This document shows, piece after piece, positions 16,331 to 24,455 of a stretch of DNA of 44,797 bases (the first letter of the stretch is position 1; the number at the start of each line of letters is the position of its first letter). Under the pieces are notes generated by a model that saw nothing but the letters and a program-made list of their open reading frames with translations, ran no database searches and had not been told where the DNA came from. Origin of the DNA: Streptomyces sp. NP-1717 (GTDB lineage: Bacteria; Actinomycetota; Actinomycetes; Streptomycetales; Streptomycetaceae); contig NZ_JAAPBF010000037.1 of the NCBI RefSeq assembly GCF_022695985.1, forward strand, positions 1-44,797, given 5' to 3'. The translations under genes were made by a program, and so were the position numbers.

Positions 16331-18226
16331 ATGACCGATTCCTCCCCGGACGCCGGCTACCTCGGGCAGACACGGAGCGGTGAGCGTGCGCGCACACCCT
16401 GGCGGGAGTTCCTGCGTACCGAGACGGGCAGTGCGGCCGTCCTGCTGGTCGCCGTGATCGCCGCGCTCGCCTGGGCGAACGCCGACCTCTCGTCGTACGA
16501 GCGCTTCTGGCGGACGCATGTGGGGCTGTCCTTCGGGTCGCGGAGCCTGTCCCTCGAAGTGCGGGAGTGGGTCAACAGCGGCCTGATGGCGGTGTTCTTC
16601 TTCGTCGTCGGCCTCGAAGCGCGCCGCGAGCGGGACATGGGCGAGCTGCGCGACGGACGGCGTATCGCCCTGCCCGTCTTCGTCGGGGTCAGCGGCATGC
16701 TCGTACCCGTCGCGATCTATCTGCTGGTCAACGCCGGGAACGGCACGGCGTACGGCTGGGGCGCCGCGATGTCCACGGACACGGCCTTCGCGCTGGGCAT
16801 GCTCGCGCTGCTCGGCAGGCGCCTGCCCACCGGACTGCGTACGTTCATCCTGGCCGTGACCGTCGTCGACGACTTCGTGGCACTCGCCGTCATCACCTTC
16901 GCCTACAGCGAGAGCGTCGCGCCCCTCGCGCTGCTGGTGGCCCTCGGCGTCCTCGGCGTGATCATGGTGCTGCGCCGGGAGGGTGTGCGCCGGGGCGCCT
17001 GGTACGTGGCGCCGGCCGTCGCGGCATGGGTGGCGATGCTGGAGTCCGGTGTGGATCCTGTTGTCGTCGGGCTGGTGATGGGGCTGCTCACGTCCGCGTA
17101 CCCCGCCGCCCGCGGTGATCTGGAGCGCGCCACCGGCCTGTTCCGCCGGTTCAGGGAACAGCCGACTCCGGAGCTCGAACGCTCCGCGCGGCTCGGACTG
17201 GCGTCGGCGATCTCGCCCAACGACCGGCTCCTGCGGATGTACCACCCGTGGTCCAGTTATGTGATCGTGCCGGTGTTCGCGCTGGCCAACGCGGGGATCA
17301 GCACCTCCCCCGACGAGCTGTCCGAGGCCTTCACCTCTCCCGTCACGCTGGGCATCGTGGGCGCCTTCGTCGTGGGCAAGCCGATCGCGGTACTCACCGC
17401 CTCGTGGCTCACCCACCGCTTCAGCCACGGCCGGCTGCGTCCCCCGGTCGGCTGGGGCGCCGTCGCCGCCGGCGGGACGATCGCGGGTGCCGGGTTCACC
17501 GTGTCGCTGCTGATCGCCACCCTGGCCTTCGACGGCGATCATCTGGAGGAGGCGAAGATCGGCACGCTCACGGCGCTGCTCTGTTCGTTCGCGGTGACCT
17601 GGGCCGTCAGCGCGGTGATCGGGCTGCTGCCGAGGCGGCGCCGCAACCGGGCCCTGCTGGGCACCGCCGAATCGATCGTCGACCTCGCGGTCCCCGTCGA
17701 CTCCGAACGGGACAAGATCCGCGGCCCGTTGGAGGCGCCGGTGACGGTCGTGGAGTACGGCGACTTCGACTGCCCGTACTGCGGGAAGGCCGAGCCGGTC
17801 ATCCGGGAGCTGCTGGCCGACTTCGGGGACGTCCGCTACGTATGGCGGCACATGCCGCTGACCGATGTGCACCCCGGGGCGATGCTCGGCGCCGAGGCGT
17901 CGGAGGCCGCGTACGACCAGGGTGCGTTCTGGGAGATGCACGATCTCCTGCTCGCGCACGAGGGCACGCTGCGGTTCGCCGACGTGCTCCGGTTCGCCGC
18001 CGATCTCGGTCTGGACACCGAGCGCTTCGAGCGGCATCTGCGGCGCCACAGGGGCGCGGCGTATGTCGCCGACGACGTGGACTCGGCCGATCTGAGCGGG
18101 GTGTCGGGGACGCCGACCTTCTTCGTCAACGGGCGGCGCCACCACGGGGCGTACGACATCGGCAATCTCTCGGCGGCGGTGCGCACGGCCCGGCAGCAGG
18201 TCGCGCTCGCCGAGCCGGATGCGTGA
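16331..18226 (+). CDS. nhaA: NhaA Na+/H+ antiporter fused to a DsbA-like thioredoxin domain
   Basis: A 631-residue fusion. Residues from about 25 to 440 form an NhaA-type antiporter that expels Na+ in exchange for H+, with the transport Asp pair in VVDDFVAL at 180-181. From about 465 to the end is a DsbA/FrnE-like thioredoxin-fold domain with active site CPYC at 481-484 and the cis-proline loop SGTPTFF. Similar fusions are known in actinobacteria; the domain role is unproven. There is no signal before the C-terminal domain, so its side of the membrane depends on the number of antiporter helices. ATG 16331 was chosen because GTGGAGA is eight bases upstream and would be coding with GTG 16316. 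Confidence 0.92.
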   Translation: MTDSSPDAGYLGQTRSGERARTPWREFLRTETGSAAVLLVAVIAALAWANADLSSYERFWRTHVGLSFGSRSLSLEVREWVNSGLMAVFFFVVGLEARRERDMGELRDGRRIALPVFVGVSGMLVPVAIYLLVNAGNGTAYGWGAAMSTDTAFALGMLALLGRRLPTGLRTFILAVTVVDDFVALAVITFAYSESVAPLALLVALGVLGVIMVLRREGVRRGAWYVAPAVAAWVAMLESGVDPVVVGLVMGLLTSAYPAARGDLERATGLFRRFREQPTPELERSARLGLASAISPNDRLLRMYHPWSSYVIVPVFALANAGISTSPDELSEAFTSPVTLGIVGAFVVGKPIAVLTASWLTHRFSHGRLRPPVGWGAVAAGGTIAGAGFTVSLLIATLAFDGDHLEEAKIGTLTALLCSFAVTWAVSAVIGLLPRRRRNRALLGTAESIVDLAVPVDSERDKIRGPLEAPVTVVEYGDFDCPYCGKAEPVIRELLADFGDVRYVWRHMPLTDVHPGAMLGAEASEAAYDQGAFWEMHDLLLAHEGTLRFADVLRFAADLGLDTERFERHLRRHRGAAYVADDVDSADLSGVSGTPTFFVNGRRHHGAYDIGNLSAAVRTARQQVALAEPDA

Positions 18227-18249
18227 CCCGGGCCGACTCGTCGCCTCGG

Positions 18250-18334
18250 ACGAACCGTCACCTCCGCCGGTCCGTCATTCCCGCCGGTCTGTCATTTCCG
18301 CCGGTCTGTCATTCCCGCCGGTCCGTCACCTCCG
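18250..18334. repeat. 17-bp tandem repeat, about five copies
   Basis: Units start at 18267, 18284, 18301 and 18318 (CCGGTCCGTCATTCCCG and variants), with a decayed copy at 18250-18266. It fills the gap between the nhaA stop and the convergent PLP gene, and encodes the last residues and stop of the latter. Confidence 0.85.
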
Positions 18335-19355
18335 GCGAGGGCTCCCAGGTACTCAACGGGTCGCCGTCCACGGCCAGTTCGGCCGCCGCCCGTTCGAGGG
18401 CCGGCCGGTGGCCGAAGAGGCCGGGCAGGCCGCCCGAGTGCAGGAAGACCGTGCGCCGGCCGACTGTGATCTCACCGGCCTCGACCGCGGCCGCCAGCCC
18501 GGCCATCGCGCGGCCGGTGTAGACCGGGTCGAGCACCATGCCCTCGGTGCGGGCCGCCAGCGTGAGGGCGGTCATGACGGGTTCGGTGAGCGCCGAGTAG
18601 CCGGATCCGACCTGGTCGAGGCGGATCCGCAGGGACTCCGGCGGGCAGTGCGTGCCGGAGACACCGGAGACCAGGCGCGACACGACACGGCCGGGATCGG
18701 CGACGGCTCCGACGTCGACGCCCAGTACCCGCTCGGGTCCCAGTGCCGCGACCAGTCCGGCCATGGTGCCGCCGGAGCCGAGGGCGACCACCACGGTCGC
18801 CAGGTCGGCCGCCTGGGTGAGGAGTTCCTGCCCGCATTCGACATAACCACGGGCGCCGAGCACGCTGGATCCGCCGAAGGGGATCAGCGCGGGCACGGCG
18901 CCCCGGTCCTTCAGTGTGCCCGCCACATGCCGGGCGATGGAGGCGAGTTCCTCCTTGCCGACGCCGCCCGCCCACACCACCCGCGCGCCGAACAGACCGT
19001 CGAGCGTGAGATTGCCCGACTCGGAGGATCCGGGTTCGCCGGCCAGGACGAGCACGACGTCGAGCCCCAGGCGGGCGCCCGCCGCCGCGGTGAGCCGCGC
19101 GTGGTTGCTCTGCGGCGCCCCGGTCGTCACCAGGACGGTGGCGCCGTCGGCCAGCGCCGCCCCGCAGGTCCATTCCAGTTTGCGCACCTTGTTGCCACCG
19201 CCGCCGAGACCGGTGAGGTCGTCGCGCTTGACCCAGAGGTCGTCGTCGCCGAGGCCGAGCGCGCGGGCCAGCCGCGGCATCGGTTCGAGCGGGGTCGGCC
19301 AACTGCCGAGAAGAGTGCGGGACGGCTGCCCGTCACCCGGAGAAGTGGTCACCAT
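18309..19355 (-). CDS. D-cysteine desulfhydrase-like PLP enzyme
   Basis: A 348-residue fold-type II PLP enzyme of the D-cysteine desulfhydrase/ACC deaminase family, expected to release sulfide, ammonia and pyruvate from D-cysteine. WVKRDDLTGLGGGGNKVRKLE holds the Schiff-base Lys, APQSNHAR is the carboxylate-binding loop, and GSGGTMAG the phosphate-binding loop. VYTGRAMAG, where true ACC deaminases have VYEGKSMAG, places it with the desulfhydrases. The last residues (EVTDRRE) are encoded by the 17-bp tandem repeat. ATG 19355 has TGGAG only three bases upstream; the next in-frame GTG (19352) would give better spacing. Confidence 0.83.
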   Translation of the reverse strand: MVTTSPGDGQPSRTLLGSWPTPLEPMPRLARALGLGDDDLWVKRDDLTGLGGGGNKVRKLEWTCGAALADGATVLVTTGAPQSNHARLTAAAGARLGLDVVLVLAGEPGSSESGNLTLDGLFGARVVWAGGVGKEELASIARHVAGTLKDRGAVPALIPFGGSSVLGARGYVECGQELLTQAADLATVVVALGSGGTMAGLVAALGPERVLGVDVGAVADPGRVVSRLVSGVSGTHCPPESLRIRLDQVGSGYSALTEPVMTALTLAARTEGMVLDPVYTGRAMAGLAAAVEAGEITVGRRTVFLHSGGLPGLFGHRPALERAAAELAVDGDPLSTWEPSPEVTDRRE

Positions 19356-19451
19356 GGCTCCACTCTGCCTGCCGGCCCGCCGGCTCGCCGCACGGGACGT
19401 GCCGTCGGAAGGCTCCAGGCGACCACCTCGTGCGGCCGCCGCCCCGCCGCC

Positions 19452-19901
19452 CTACTCGGCGTCCTGGTCGCCGGCCGTACGGCCGACCAGCCGTTCGTAG
19501 CGCTGGCGGGCGGCCTGCGGGGTGCCGAGTCCGAGCCCGAAGGCGACCTCCTGCCAGGTCATGCCCCGGCCGCGCGCCATCTGGAGGAGTCCCGCCTCCA
19601 GTTCGTCCATGTCCCCGCGGGCGCGCGGCACGAGGCTCAGTGCGGCGGTGATGTCGGCCCGGTCCACCTCGGGCTCCCCCGCTTCCGGCTTCGCCGCCCC
19701 GCTGAGCAGGAACGCCACGAGCCTGACGGCTTCGTGCGGTGCGATGACGGACGGATGGGCCTGCCGCCGGCGCTGCGCCTCCGTGGCCGCGTGCCGCTCG
19801 GCGATACGGAACAGGGACGCGTGCACGCGGTGCGCACGGGCCTGGTCCGGGTGAGGTGGGGTGAAGGGGTCGGAGGAGTCCTGGCCGGAGGTCGATGACA
19901 T
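19452..19901 (-). CDS. Putative helix-turn-helix DNA-binding protein
   Basis: A 149-residue cytoplasmic protein of a streptomycete type usually called DNA-binding protein. The C-terminal MTWQEVAFGLGLGTPQAARQRY forms a sigma-region-4-like helix-turn-helix, preceded by an acidic helical stretch (ARGDMDELEAGLLQMARG). The N-terminal half is charged and helical. The start is uncertain: ATG 19901 (MSSTSGQ) was taken, with in-frame ATGs also at 19913 and 19925; none has a ribosome site. A repeated GTTCA/TGAAC motif upstream may be its own operator. Confidence 0.6.
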   Translation of the reverse strand: MSSTSGQDSSDPFTPPHPDQARAHRVHASLFRIAERHAATEAQRRRQAHPSVIAPHEAVRLVAFLLSGAAKPEAGEPEVDRADITAALSLVPRARGDMDELEAGLLQMARGRGMTWQEVAFGLGLGTPQAARQRYERLVGRTAGDQDAE

Positions 19902-19940
19902 GTGCACCAGCATGATCCGACACACAGACCGATGTCAACA

Positions 19941-19963
19941 GTTCATGTTGAACACTTTGTTCA
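19941..19963. promoter_or_regulatory. GTTCA/TGAAC operator-like array
   Basis: GTTCATGTTGAAC (19941-19953) has perfect 5-bp arms; the TGAAC half also faces another GTTCA at 19959-19963. Three half-sites lie 40-60 bases upstream of the HTH gene start. Confidence 0.4.
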
Positions 19964-19981
19964 CCTCTGCCGTCCGGCTCC

Positions 19982-20788
19982 TCAGGGGCGGTACACCTCG
20001 CCGGGCTTCGGGACCGCCGGCGCGAAGAGCTGCGGAACGGTGACGAAGGTGTAGCCGCGCTCCTTGAGCCGCTTGATGATCCCGGGCACGGCGGGGACCG
20101 TCCCGTCGTAGATGTCGTGGAGCAGGATGATCCCGTCGGCGGACGCGTCGTCGACGATGCGCTTCTCGATGAGGCCGGAGTCGGTCGTGGAGTAGTCCTT
20201 GGCCGTGGCGCTCCAGAGGATCTGCGAGAGGCCGAGTTCGCGCGAGATGTCCGTGACGTCGCCGTTGGTACGCCCCTGGGGCGGGCGCATCAGCGTGGGC
20301 TCGCTTCCGGTGATCTCCGCGATGGCGTCCTGGGTGCGGGAGAGTTCCTCGCGTATCCCGGCCCGGTCGAGATCGGTCAGTATCCGGTGGCTCCAGGTGT
20401 GGTTGGCGACCTCGTGCCCCTCGTCGGCGATACGGCGGACGGTGCCCGGACGGGCCAGGACGTGATTCCTGCCCAGCAGGAAGAACGTCGCCGGCACCTT
20501 CTCCTCCTTGAGTATGTCCAGCAGCCGGGGCGTGTCCTCGCCGGGCCCGGCGTCGAAGGTGAGGGCGATGCACTTGGCCTCGGCGCAGTCGACGGCGCCG
20601 AGGCGCCCCTCGCCGTCACCTCCGGCGTCCGCCCTGACCGAGGCGGGCGAGAGGGTCTGCGTGCCGCAGCCGGTGAGGGCCAGGGCGAGGGCCGCGACAG
20701 CGGCGAGTGCGGTGGTGGCCGTACGGCGCACACGTCCGGTCGGGGCGTTTTCGGGCATGGCGGAGCGGGGTGTGGCGATTGCGGGCAT
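19982..20788 (-). CDS. Polysaccharide deacetylase lipoprotein (NodB/CE4)
   Basis: A 268-residue exported protein. The lipobox LALALTGC marks a lipid-anchored Cys at about residue 41, so it should sit on the outer face of the membrane and act on N- or O-acetylated cell-wall glycan or other polysaccharide. The NodB domain (about 70-262) has motif 2 NHTWSH (metal-binding His pair) and motif 3 RPPQGRTN. Motif 1 reads TFDAGPG, so the second Asp of the usual TFDDG, a metal ligand, is Ala. LLHDIYDGT is motif 5. The start is uncertain between ATG 20788 and ATG 20758; the latter gives a more standard 30-residue lipoprotein signal. Confidence 0.87.
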   Translation of the reverse strand: MPAIATPRSAMPENAPTGRVRRTATTALAAVAALALALTGCGTQTLSPASVRADAGGDGEGRLGAVDCAEAKCIALTFDAGPGEDTPRLLDILKEEKVPATFFLLGRNHVLARPGTVRRIADEGHEVANHTWSHRILTDLDRAGIREELSRTQDAIAEITGSEPTLMRPPQGRTNGDVTDISRELGLSQILWSATAKDYSTTDSGLIEKRIVDDASADGIILLHDIYDGTVPAVPGIIKRLKERGYTFVTVPQLFAPAVPKPGEVYRP

Positions 20789-21089
20789 GACGGTGCTCTC
20801 TCTGTGCTCGCGGGGCGCGTTCGGCGCTCGGCGTCGGCCGCTCGGCGCCTACCGGCCACCGGCTCGCGGGTGTGCGGGCACGACGGGGCCCGCCCCGGGC
20901 CTCGCGGCGGTGCGTGCGAGCGGGGTCGTACGGAAGGTGGGGTCGCGCCGTGTCGCGCGGAGACGGCCCCCGGAAGGGCGGGGTCTTACATCCGGTACCC
21001 GTCACCGCGAGCGGGCGCGGGATCGGCCGGGCGGAGCCGGGCAGGGCGGAACATGCCAGGCCAGGCGGGGTTCCATGACATGCCAGCCA
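20789..21089. other. Gene-free GC-rich interval
   Basis: No convincing gene on either strand; the open frames are Arg/Pro/Gly-rich and show no third-position pattern. CATGCCAG appears twice (near 21053 and 21080). Confidence 0.5.
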
Positions 21090-21121
21090 CTATACACGCG
21101 ATGTATACGCGGAGTGTATAG
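21090..21121. promoter_or_regulatory. TATAC triple repeat, operator-like
   Basis: CTATACAC (21090-21097) and GTGTATAG (21114-21121) are perfect inverted arms, with a central palindrome GTATAC (21103-21108). AT-rich symmetric DNA in a very GC-rich context, about 130 bases upstream of the DUF1232 gene, suggests a regulator binding site or promoter. Confidence 0.5.
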
Positions 21122-21249
21122 AGGTTCGGGGGCCGGCCCCGGCGGGGAGGCACCACGGTGAAGCCGCTCGATTCGTCCGCTGGAGCGCCCCGTTACGGGA
21201 ACACGCTCCGGGACAGACAAGGCCCGCGCCGCAGGAGGCCATGGAAACG

Positions 21250-21597
21250 ATGGACGCCAACCTCACGGTCGCCCTGATCGTCGCCGCCGTCGCGGTGGTC
21301 GCGATGCTCGCCACGACGATCGTTCTGTTCGTCAAGGTCTTCCGGACGCGTGCGCTGCTGCGTGAGGCCGGGGTGCCGCTGAGCAACCGCGCCGCGTACT
21401 GGGGCGCCCTCATCTATGTGGTGAGCCCCGTGGACCTGCTGCCCGACCCCGTCTACCTCGACGACATCGGCGTCCTGCTGCTCGCCCTGCGGTCCCTGCA
21501 CGCGGCGTCGGCCGGTGCGAAAGGCCGCGCCCGGGGCCGTGAACGCGAAGAATCGCGGACGAGAAGCACTCGTCCGCGATCCCTCCGTGCCCCGTGA
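21250..21597 (+). CDS. DUF1232 (YkvA-like) membrane protein
   Basis: A 115-residue protein with an N-terminal transmembrane helix (LTVALIVAAVAVVAMLATTIVLF) and the DUF1232 signature YVVSPVDLLPDPVYLDDIGVL. The family is widespread and of unknown function. The start is ambiguous: AGGAGG at 21233-21238 is two bases before ATG 21241 but eleven before ATG 21250, so the second was preferred. The last 15 codons, basic and Ser/Arg-rich, run through a 12-bp hairpin that looks like a terminator. Confidence 0.75.
   Translation: MDANLTVALIVAAVAVVAMLATTIVLFVKVFRTRALLREAGVPLSNRAAYWGALIYVVSPVDLLPDPVYLDDIGVLLLALRSLHAASAGAKGRARGREREESRTRSTRPRSLRAP
21552..21580 (+). terminator. Hairpin inside the DUF1232 3' end
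   Basis: A perfect 12-bp stem (21552-21563 with 21569-21580) and a five-base loop, ending 17 bases before the stop codon and lying between convergent genes. Confidence 0.55.
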
Positions 21598-21619
21598 GAG
21601 CCCGTGGGCTCCGACCGGG

Positions 21620-22369
21620 TCAGCTGATCCGGTGGACCAGCTGGGTGTTCAGTTCGTAGCGCGCGCCGATGATCTCCAGCTCACCCGCGGCCACCTTCGC
21701 CGCGAGGTCGGGCTCGGCCGACAGACGGGAACGGACCAGGTTGACCTGGGCGCTGACCGTGGCGTCGACCCGCGCGTCGCCCTGCTGCGAGTGGTCGATC
21801 GCGGGCTTGATCTGGTCGGCTATGTACTGGAGGGAGGCGGGCAGGTGCGCGCCCGTCTCGTCCGCGTGGACGGCGGCGGCCACGGCGCCGCACGACTGGT
21901 GCCCGAGGACCACGATCAGCGGGACGCCGAGTTCCAGGACGCCGTAGGTGGCGCTGCCGAGCACGGCGTCGTCCAGGACCTCACCGGCGGAGCGGACGGT
22001 CATGAGGTCGCCGAGCCCCTGGTCGAAGGCCAGCTCCGGCGGAACGCGGGAGTCGATGCAGCCGAGTATCACGGCGAAGGGGGCCTGGCCGGACACGAGC
22101 GACTGCCGCACGCTCTGAGACTCGTGCGGGTGCTGCTGGTTGAAGGTGCGCCACCGGCGGTTACCGGCGGAGAGCTCCGCCAGCGCCGCGGCGGGGGTGC
22201 TGGGCCTGGGACGTGTCGTGGGCTTCCGGGTGGCGGCCCCCACCGGCGTGGCGCCGGCGATGAGTCCGCTTCCGGCCGCTGTGGCGACCGCCGCGGTGGC
22301 GACGGAGGCGCGGAGCAGTGCGCGGCGGCTGGTCGCCACCGGCATCTGAGCATGCGTGGTCATTTTCAC
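21620..22369 (-). CDS. Tat-exported beta-carbonic anhydrase
   Basis: A 249-residue zinc enzyme interconverting CO2 and bicarbonate. The beta-class signature is complete: GCIDSRV (Cys ligand with the Asp-Arg dyad) and GHQSCGAV (His and Cys ligands). The N-terminus carries a twin-arginine signal, ATSRRALLRASVATAAVATA, so the folded enzyme is probably secreted or wall-associated, a pattern seen in several Streptomyces. The start is ATG 22369, with ATG 22363 possible. The 273-base upstream gap is AT-rich near 22385-22425 (TTATTAAAGAACTTTC), where its promoter probably lies; I see no gene in that gap. Confidence 0.92.
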   Translation of the reverse strand: MKMTTHAQMPVATSRRALLRASVATAAVATAAGSGLIAGATPVGAATRKPTTRPRPSTPAAALAELSAGNRRWRTFNQQHPHESQSVRQSLVSGQAPFAVILGCIDSRVPPELAFDQGLGDLMTVRSAGEVLDDAVLGSATYGVLELGVPLIVVLGHQSCGAVAAAVHADETGAHLPASLQYIADQIKPAIDHSQQGDARVDATVSAQVNLVRSRLSAEPDLAAKVAAGELEIIGARYELNTQLVHRIS

Positions 22370-22642
22370 GCACGGACGTTAACTCTCGCATTATTAAAGA
22401 ACTTTCATACATACGAAGTCTTGGCGGCGCCTTGAATATCCCTTGGCCATAGATGAGCCGAGCGTGACCATCGCCGATCACTTCGCGACGTCCAGTGATG
22501 ACCGCCGAGCACTCCCGGGACTGGTGTGCGGGATGGTACGAACGACCCGAACTGCGCTGCTGACAACGGGAGTTCACGCCCGCTTCAGCCACCGTTCACC
22601 TGATCCGCGCACACCGTTGCGCGCCTGGTCCCCGCATCCCGA

Positions 22643-23650
22643 TCAGCGGAAGACACCGCTGTAGGCGTTGAGAGCGGGCTGGCCGCCGAGATGGGCGTAC
22701 AGCACGTTGGAGGTCGCGGGGATGTCCCCGCCGCGTACGAGATCGATCAGCCCGGCCATCGACTTCCCCTCGTACACCGGGTCGATGATCATGCCCTCCA
22801 GCCGGCCCGTGAGACGGATGGCGTCGAGCGTCGACTCCACGGGGATGCCGTACTCGTCCCCGGCCCAGCCTTTCAGGACCGTGATCTCGTCCTCCCTCAG
22901 ATCCCTTCCGAGACCGATGAGTTCGGCGGTGGCGCGGGCGATCCTCCCGACCTGCGCGCGGGTCTCGCCGATCTTGGCGGAGGCGTCGATGCCCAGGACC
23001 CTGCGGGGCCGGTCCTGTCCGGCGAAGCCCGCGATCATGCCCGCGTGTGTGCTGCCGGTGACGCTGCACACCACGATCGTGTCGAAGAAGACGCCCAGTT
23101 CCCGCTCCTGACGCGCCACCTCCCGGGCCCAGTTGGCGAAGCCGAGTCCGCCGAGCGGATGGTCCGAGGCCCCTGCCGGGATCGCGTACGGGGTGCCGCC
23201 GCCGGCCTCGACATCGGCCAGGGCCTGGTGCCAGCTGTCCTTCGCCCCGATGCCGAACCCCGCCTCGACCAGGCGTATTTCGGCGCCCATGACACGGGAC
23301 AGCAGGATGTTGCCGACCTTGTCGTTGACCGCGTCGGGCCAGTCGACCCAGCTCTCCTGGACGAGGACCGCCTTCAGCCCGAGCCGGGCGGCGACGGCCG
23401 CGACCTGCCGTGTGTGGTTGGACTGGATGCCGCCGATGGTGACCAGGGTGTCCGCTCCCCGCGCGAGGGCGTCGGGGACCAGATACTCCAGCTTGCGGGT
23501 CTTGTTCCCGCCGTACGCGAGACCGCTGTTGCAGTCCTCGCGCTTGGCCCAGATACGGGCGCCGCCGAGATGGCCGGAGAGACGGTCCAGCGGATGGACG
23601 GGGCTGGGACCGAAGAGGAGGGGGTGGCGCGGAAAGCTGTCGAGGGACAT
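22643..23650 (-). CDS. acdS: 1-aminocyclopropane-1-carboxylate deaminase
   Basis: A 335-residue fold-type II PLP enzyme cleaving ACC, the ethylene precursor of plants, to 2-oxobutyrate and ammonia. [23 protein letters not shown] (given here only as its family hallmark around Lys 50) is present nearly unchanged from proteobacterial AcdS. The residues that separate real ACC deaminases from D-cysteine desulfhydrases are also there: Glu in VYEGKSMAG and Leu in [17 protein letters not shown] lies six bases before ATG 23650. It is 23 bases downstream of the GntR gene on the same strand, so the two form an operon. This suggests plant or rhizosphere association and use of ACC as nitrogen source. Confidence 0.95.
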   Translation of the reverse strand: MSLDSFPRHPLLFGPSPVHPLDRLSGHLGGARIWAKREDCNSGLAYGGNKTRKLEYLVPDALARGADTLVTIGGIQSNHTRQVAAVAARLGLKAVLVQESWVDWPDAVNDKVGNILLSRVMGAEIRLVEAGFGIGAKDSWHQALADVEAGGGTPYAIPAGASDHPLGGLGFANWAREVARQERELGVFFDTIVVCSVTGSTHAGMIAGFAGQDRPRRVLGIDASAKIGETRAQVGRIARATAELIGLGRDLREDEITVLKGWAGDEYGIPVESTLDAIRLTGRLEGMIIDPVYEGKSMAGLIDLVRGGDIPATSNVLYAHLGGQPALNAYSGVFR

Positions 23651-23673
23651 CTCGGGCTCCTTGGGATTCAGGG

Positions 23674-24351
23674 TCAGTCGTCGCTGTCGCCGTCGGCCAG
23701 CGCGTCGAGAAGCGGGGCGAGCGTCTGCCAGTTGGCGCGGGTGGCTGCCGCGGCTCCCTCCACGTCACCGGCGGCGCACAGCTCGATGATCCGGTCGTGC
23801 TGGGCGACCGAGCCCCGGCCGCTCAGCGAGGAGAAGCGCACCCGTTCGACACGGCGCAGCACCGGCGTGAACTGTTCGAGCACGGCGCGCAGCGCCTGGT
23901 TCGCGGCGGCGGTGACGGCGACGCCGTGGAAGGCGTCGTCGGCGGCGAGCGCGGCGTCCACGTCGTTGCCGACCAGCGCGTCGGCGAAGCGGGCGTTGGC
24001 GGCGCGCATGGCGTCGAGTTCGGCGGCGGAGAGGTTGGGGAGGGCTTCGCGTACGGCCAGTTCGTGCATGGCGGCGGTGACGGACTGCGCGCCGCGGGCC
24101 GCCCTGAGATCGAGCGGGCTGACGATCGTGTAGCGGCCGGGCTTGGTCCGTACGAGACCGGTCTGCTCCAGACGCCCCAGCGCCTCGCGGATGGGTGTGC
24201 GGCTGATGCCCAGCCATTCCACGAGGTCACTGTCGTTGAGCCGCTCCCCCGGCGTGAGCGTGCCGTCGACGATCGCGTCCCTGAGCGCCTGGTAGGCGTT
24301 CTCCCGCAGGAGCGATCTGGAGACGAGCCCTCGGCTCCGGGGTACCGGCAT
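23674..24351 (-). CDS. GntR-family (FCD) regulator of the acdS operon
   Basis: A 225-residue repressor-type protein. The N-terminal winged helix (about 15-80) has [20 protein letters not shown] and [17 protein letters not shown]; the C-terminal all-helical FCD effector domain follows, with DDAFHGVAV and [13 protein letters not shown], typical His/Asp metal or ligand positions. The first gene of an operon with acdS, it probably controls it in response to ACC or a related amino acid. ATG 24351 was chosen because homology begins there and the start coincides with the edge of a perfect palindrome and a leaderless promoter; the frame extends into the neighbour upstream. Confidence 0.9.
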   Translation of the reverse strand: MPVPRSRGLVSRSLLRENAYQALRDAIVDGTLTPGERLNDSDLVEWLGISRTPIREALGRLEQTGLVRTKPGRYTIVSPLDLRAARGAQSVTAAMHELAVREALPNLSAAELDAMRAANARFADALVGNDVDAALAADDAFHGVAVTAAANQALRAVLEQFTPVLRRVERVRFSSLSGRGSVAQHDRIIELCAAGDVEGAAAATRANWQTLAPLLDALADGDSDD

Positions 24352-24387
24352 GCAATATATTGCACATCGCCGCAGTGGGTCCGTCAA
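24351..24387 (-). promoter_or_regulatory. Autoregulated leaderless promoter with GntR palindrome
   Basis: TGCAATATATTGCA (24351-24364) is a perfect 14-bp palindrome whose edge overlaps the first base of the GntR start codon. On the minus strand TTGACG (24382-24387) is a good -35, and the -10 (CAATAT or TGCAAT) lies inside the palindrome. There is no ribosome binding site, so transcription would start at or near the ATG. Binding would block RNA polymerase, as in classical FCD-type autoregulation. Confidence 0.75.
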
Positions 24388-24455
24388 GGCCGGGTGCCGG
24401 ATCCCGGTGCAGTGCGGGCACGGGTTTGCTCGGCGCACGCCCTCGGCGCACTCCC

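Noticed and set aside
18250..18334. CRISPR array
   Set aside because: Units are contiguous without unique spacers, and no cas genes are present.
21002..21220. 72-codon minus-strand open frame
   Set aside because: Pro/Arg-rich, crosses the TATAC dyad, no ribosome site.
22443..22664. 73-codon plus-strand open frame
   Set aside because: No ribosome site, no family similarity, overlaps the end of acdS and lacks a coding base pattern.
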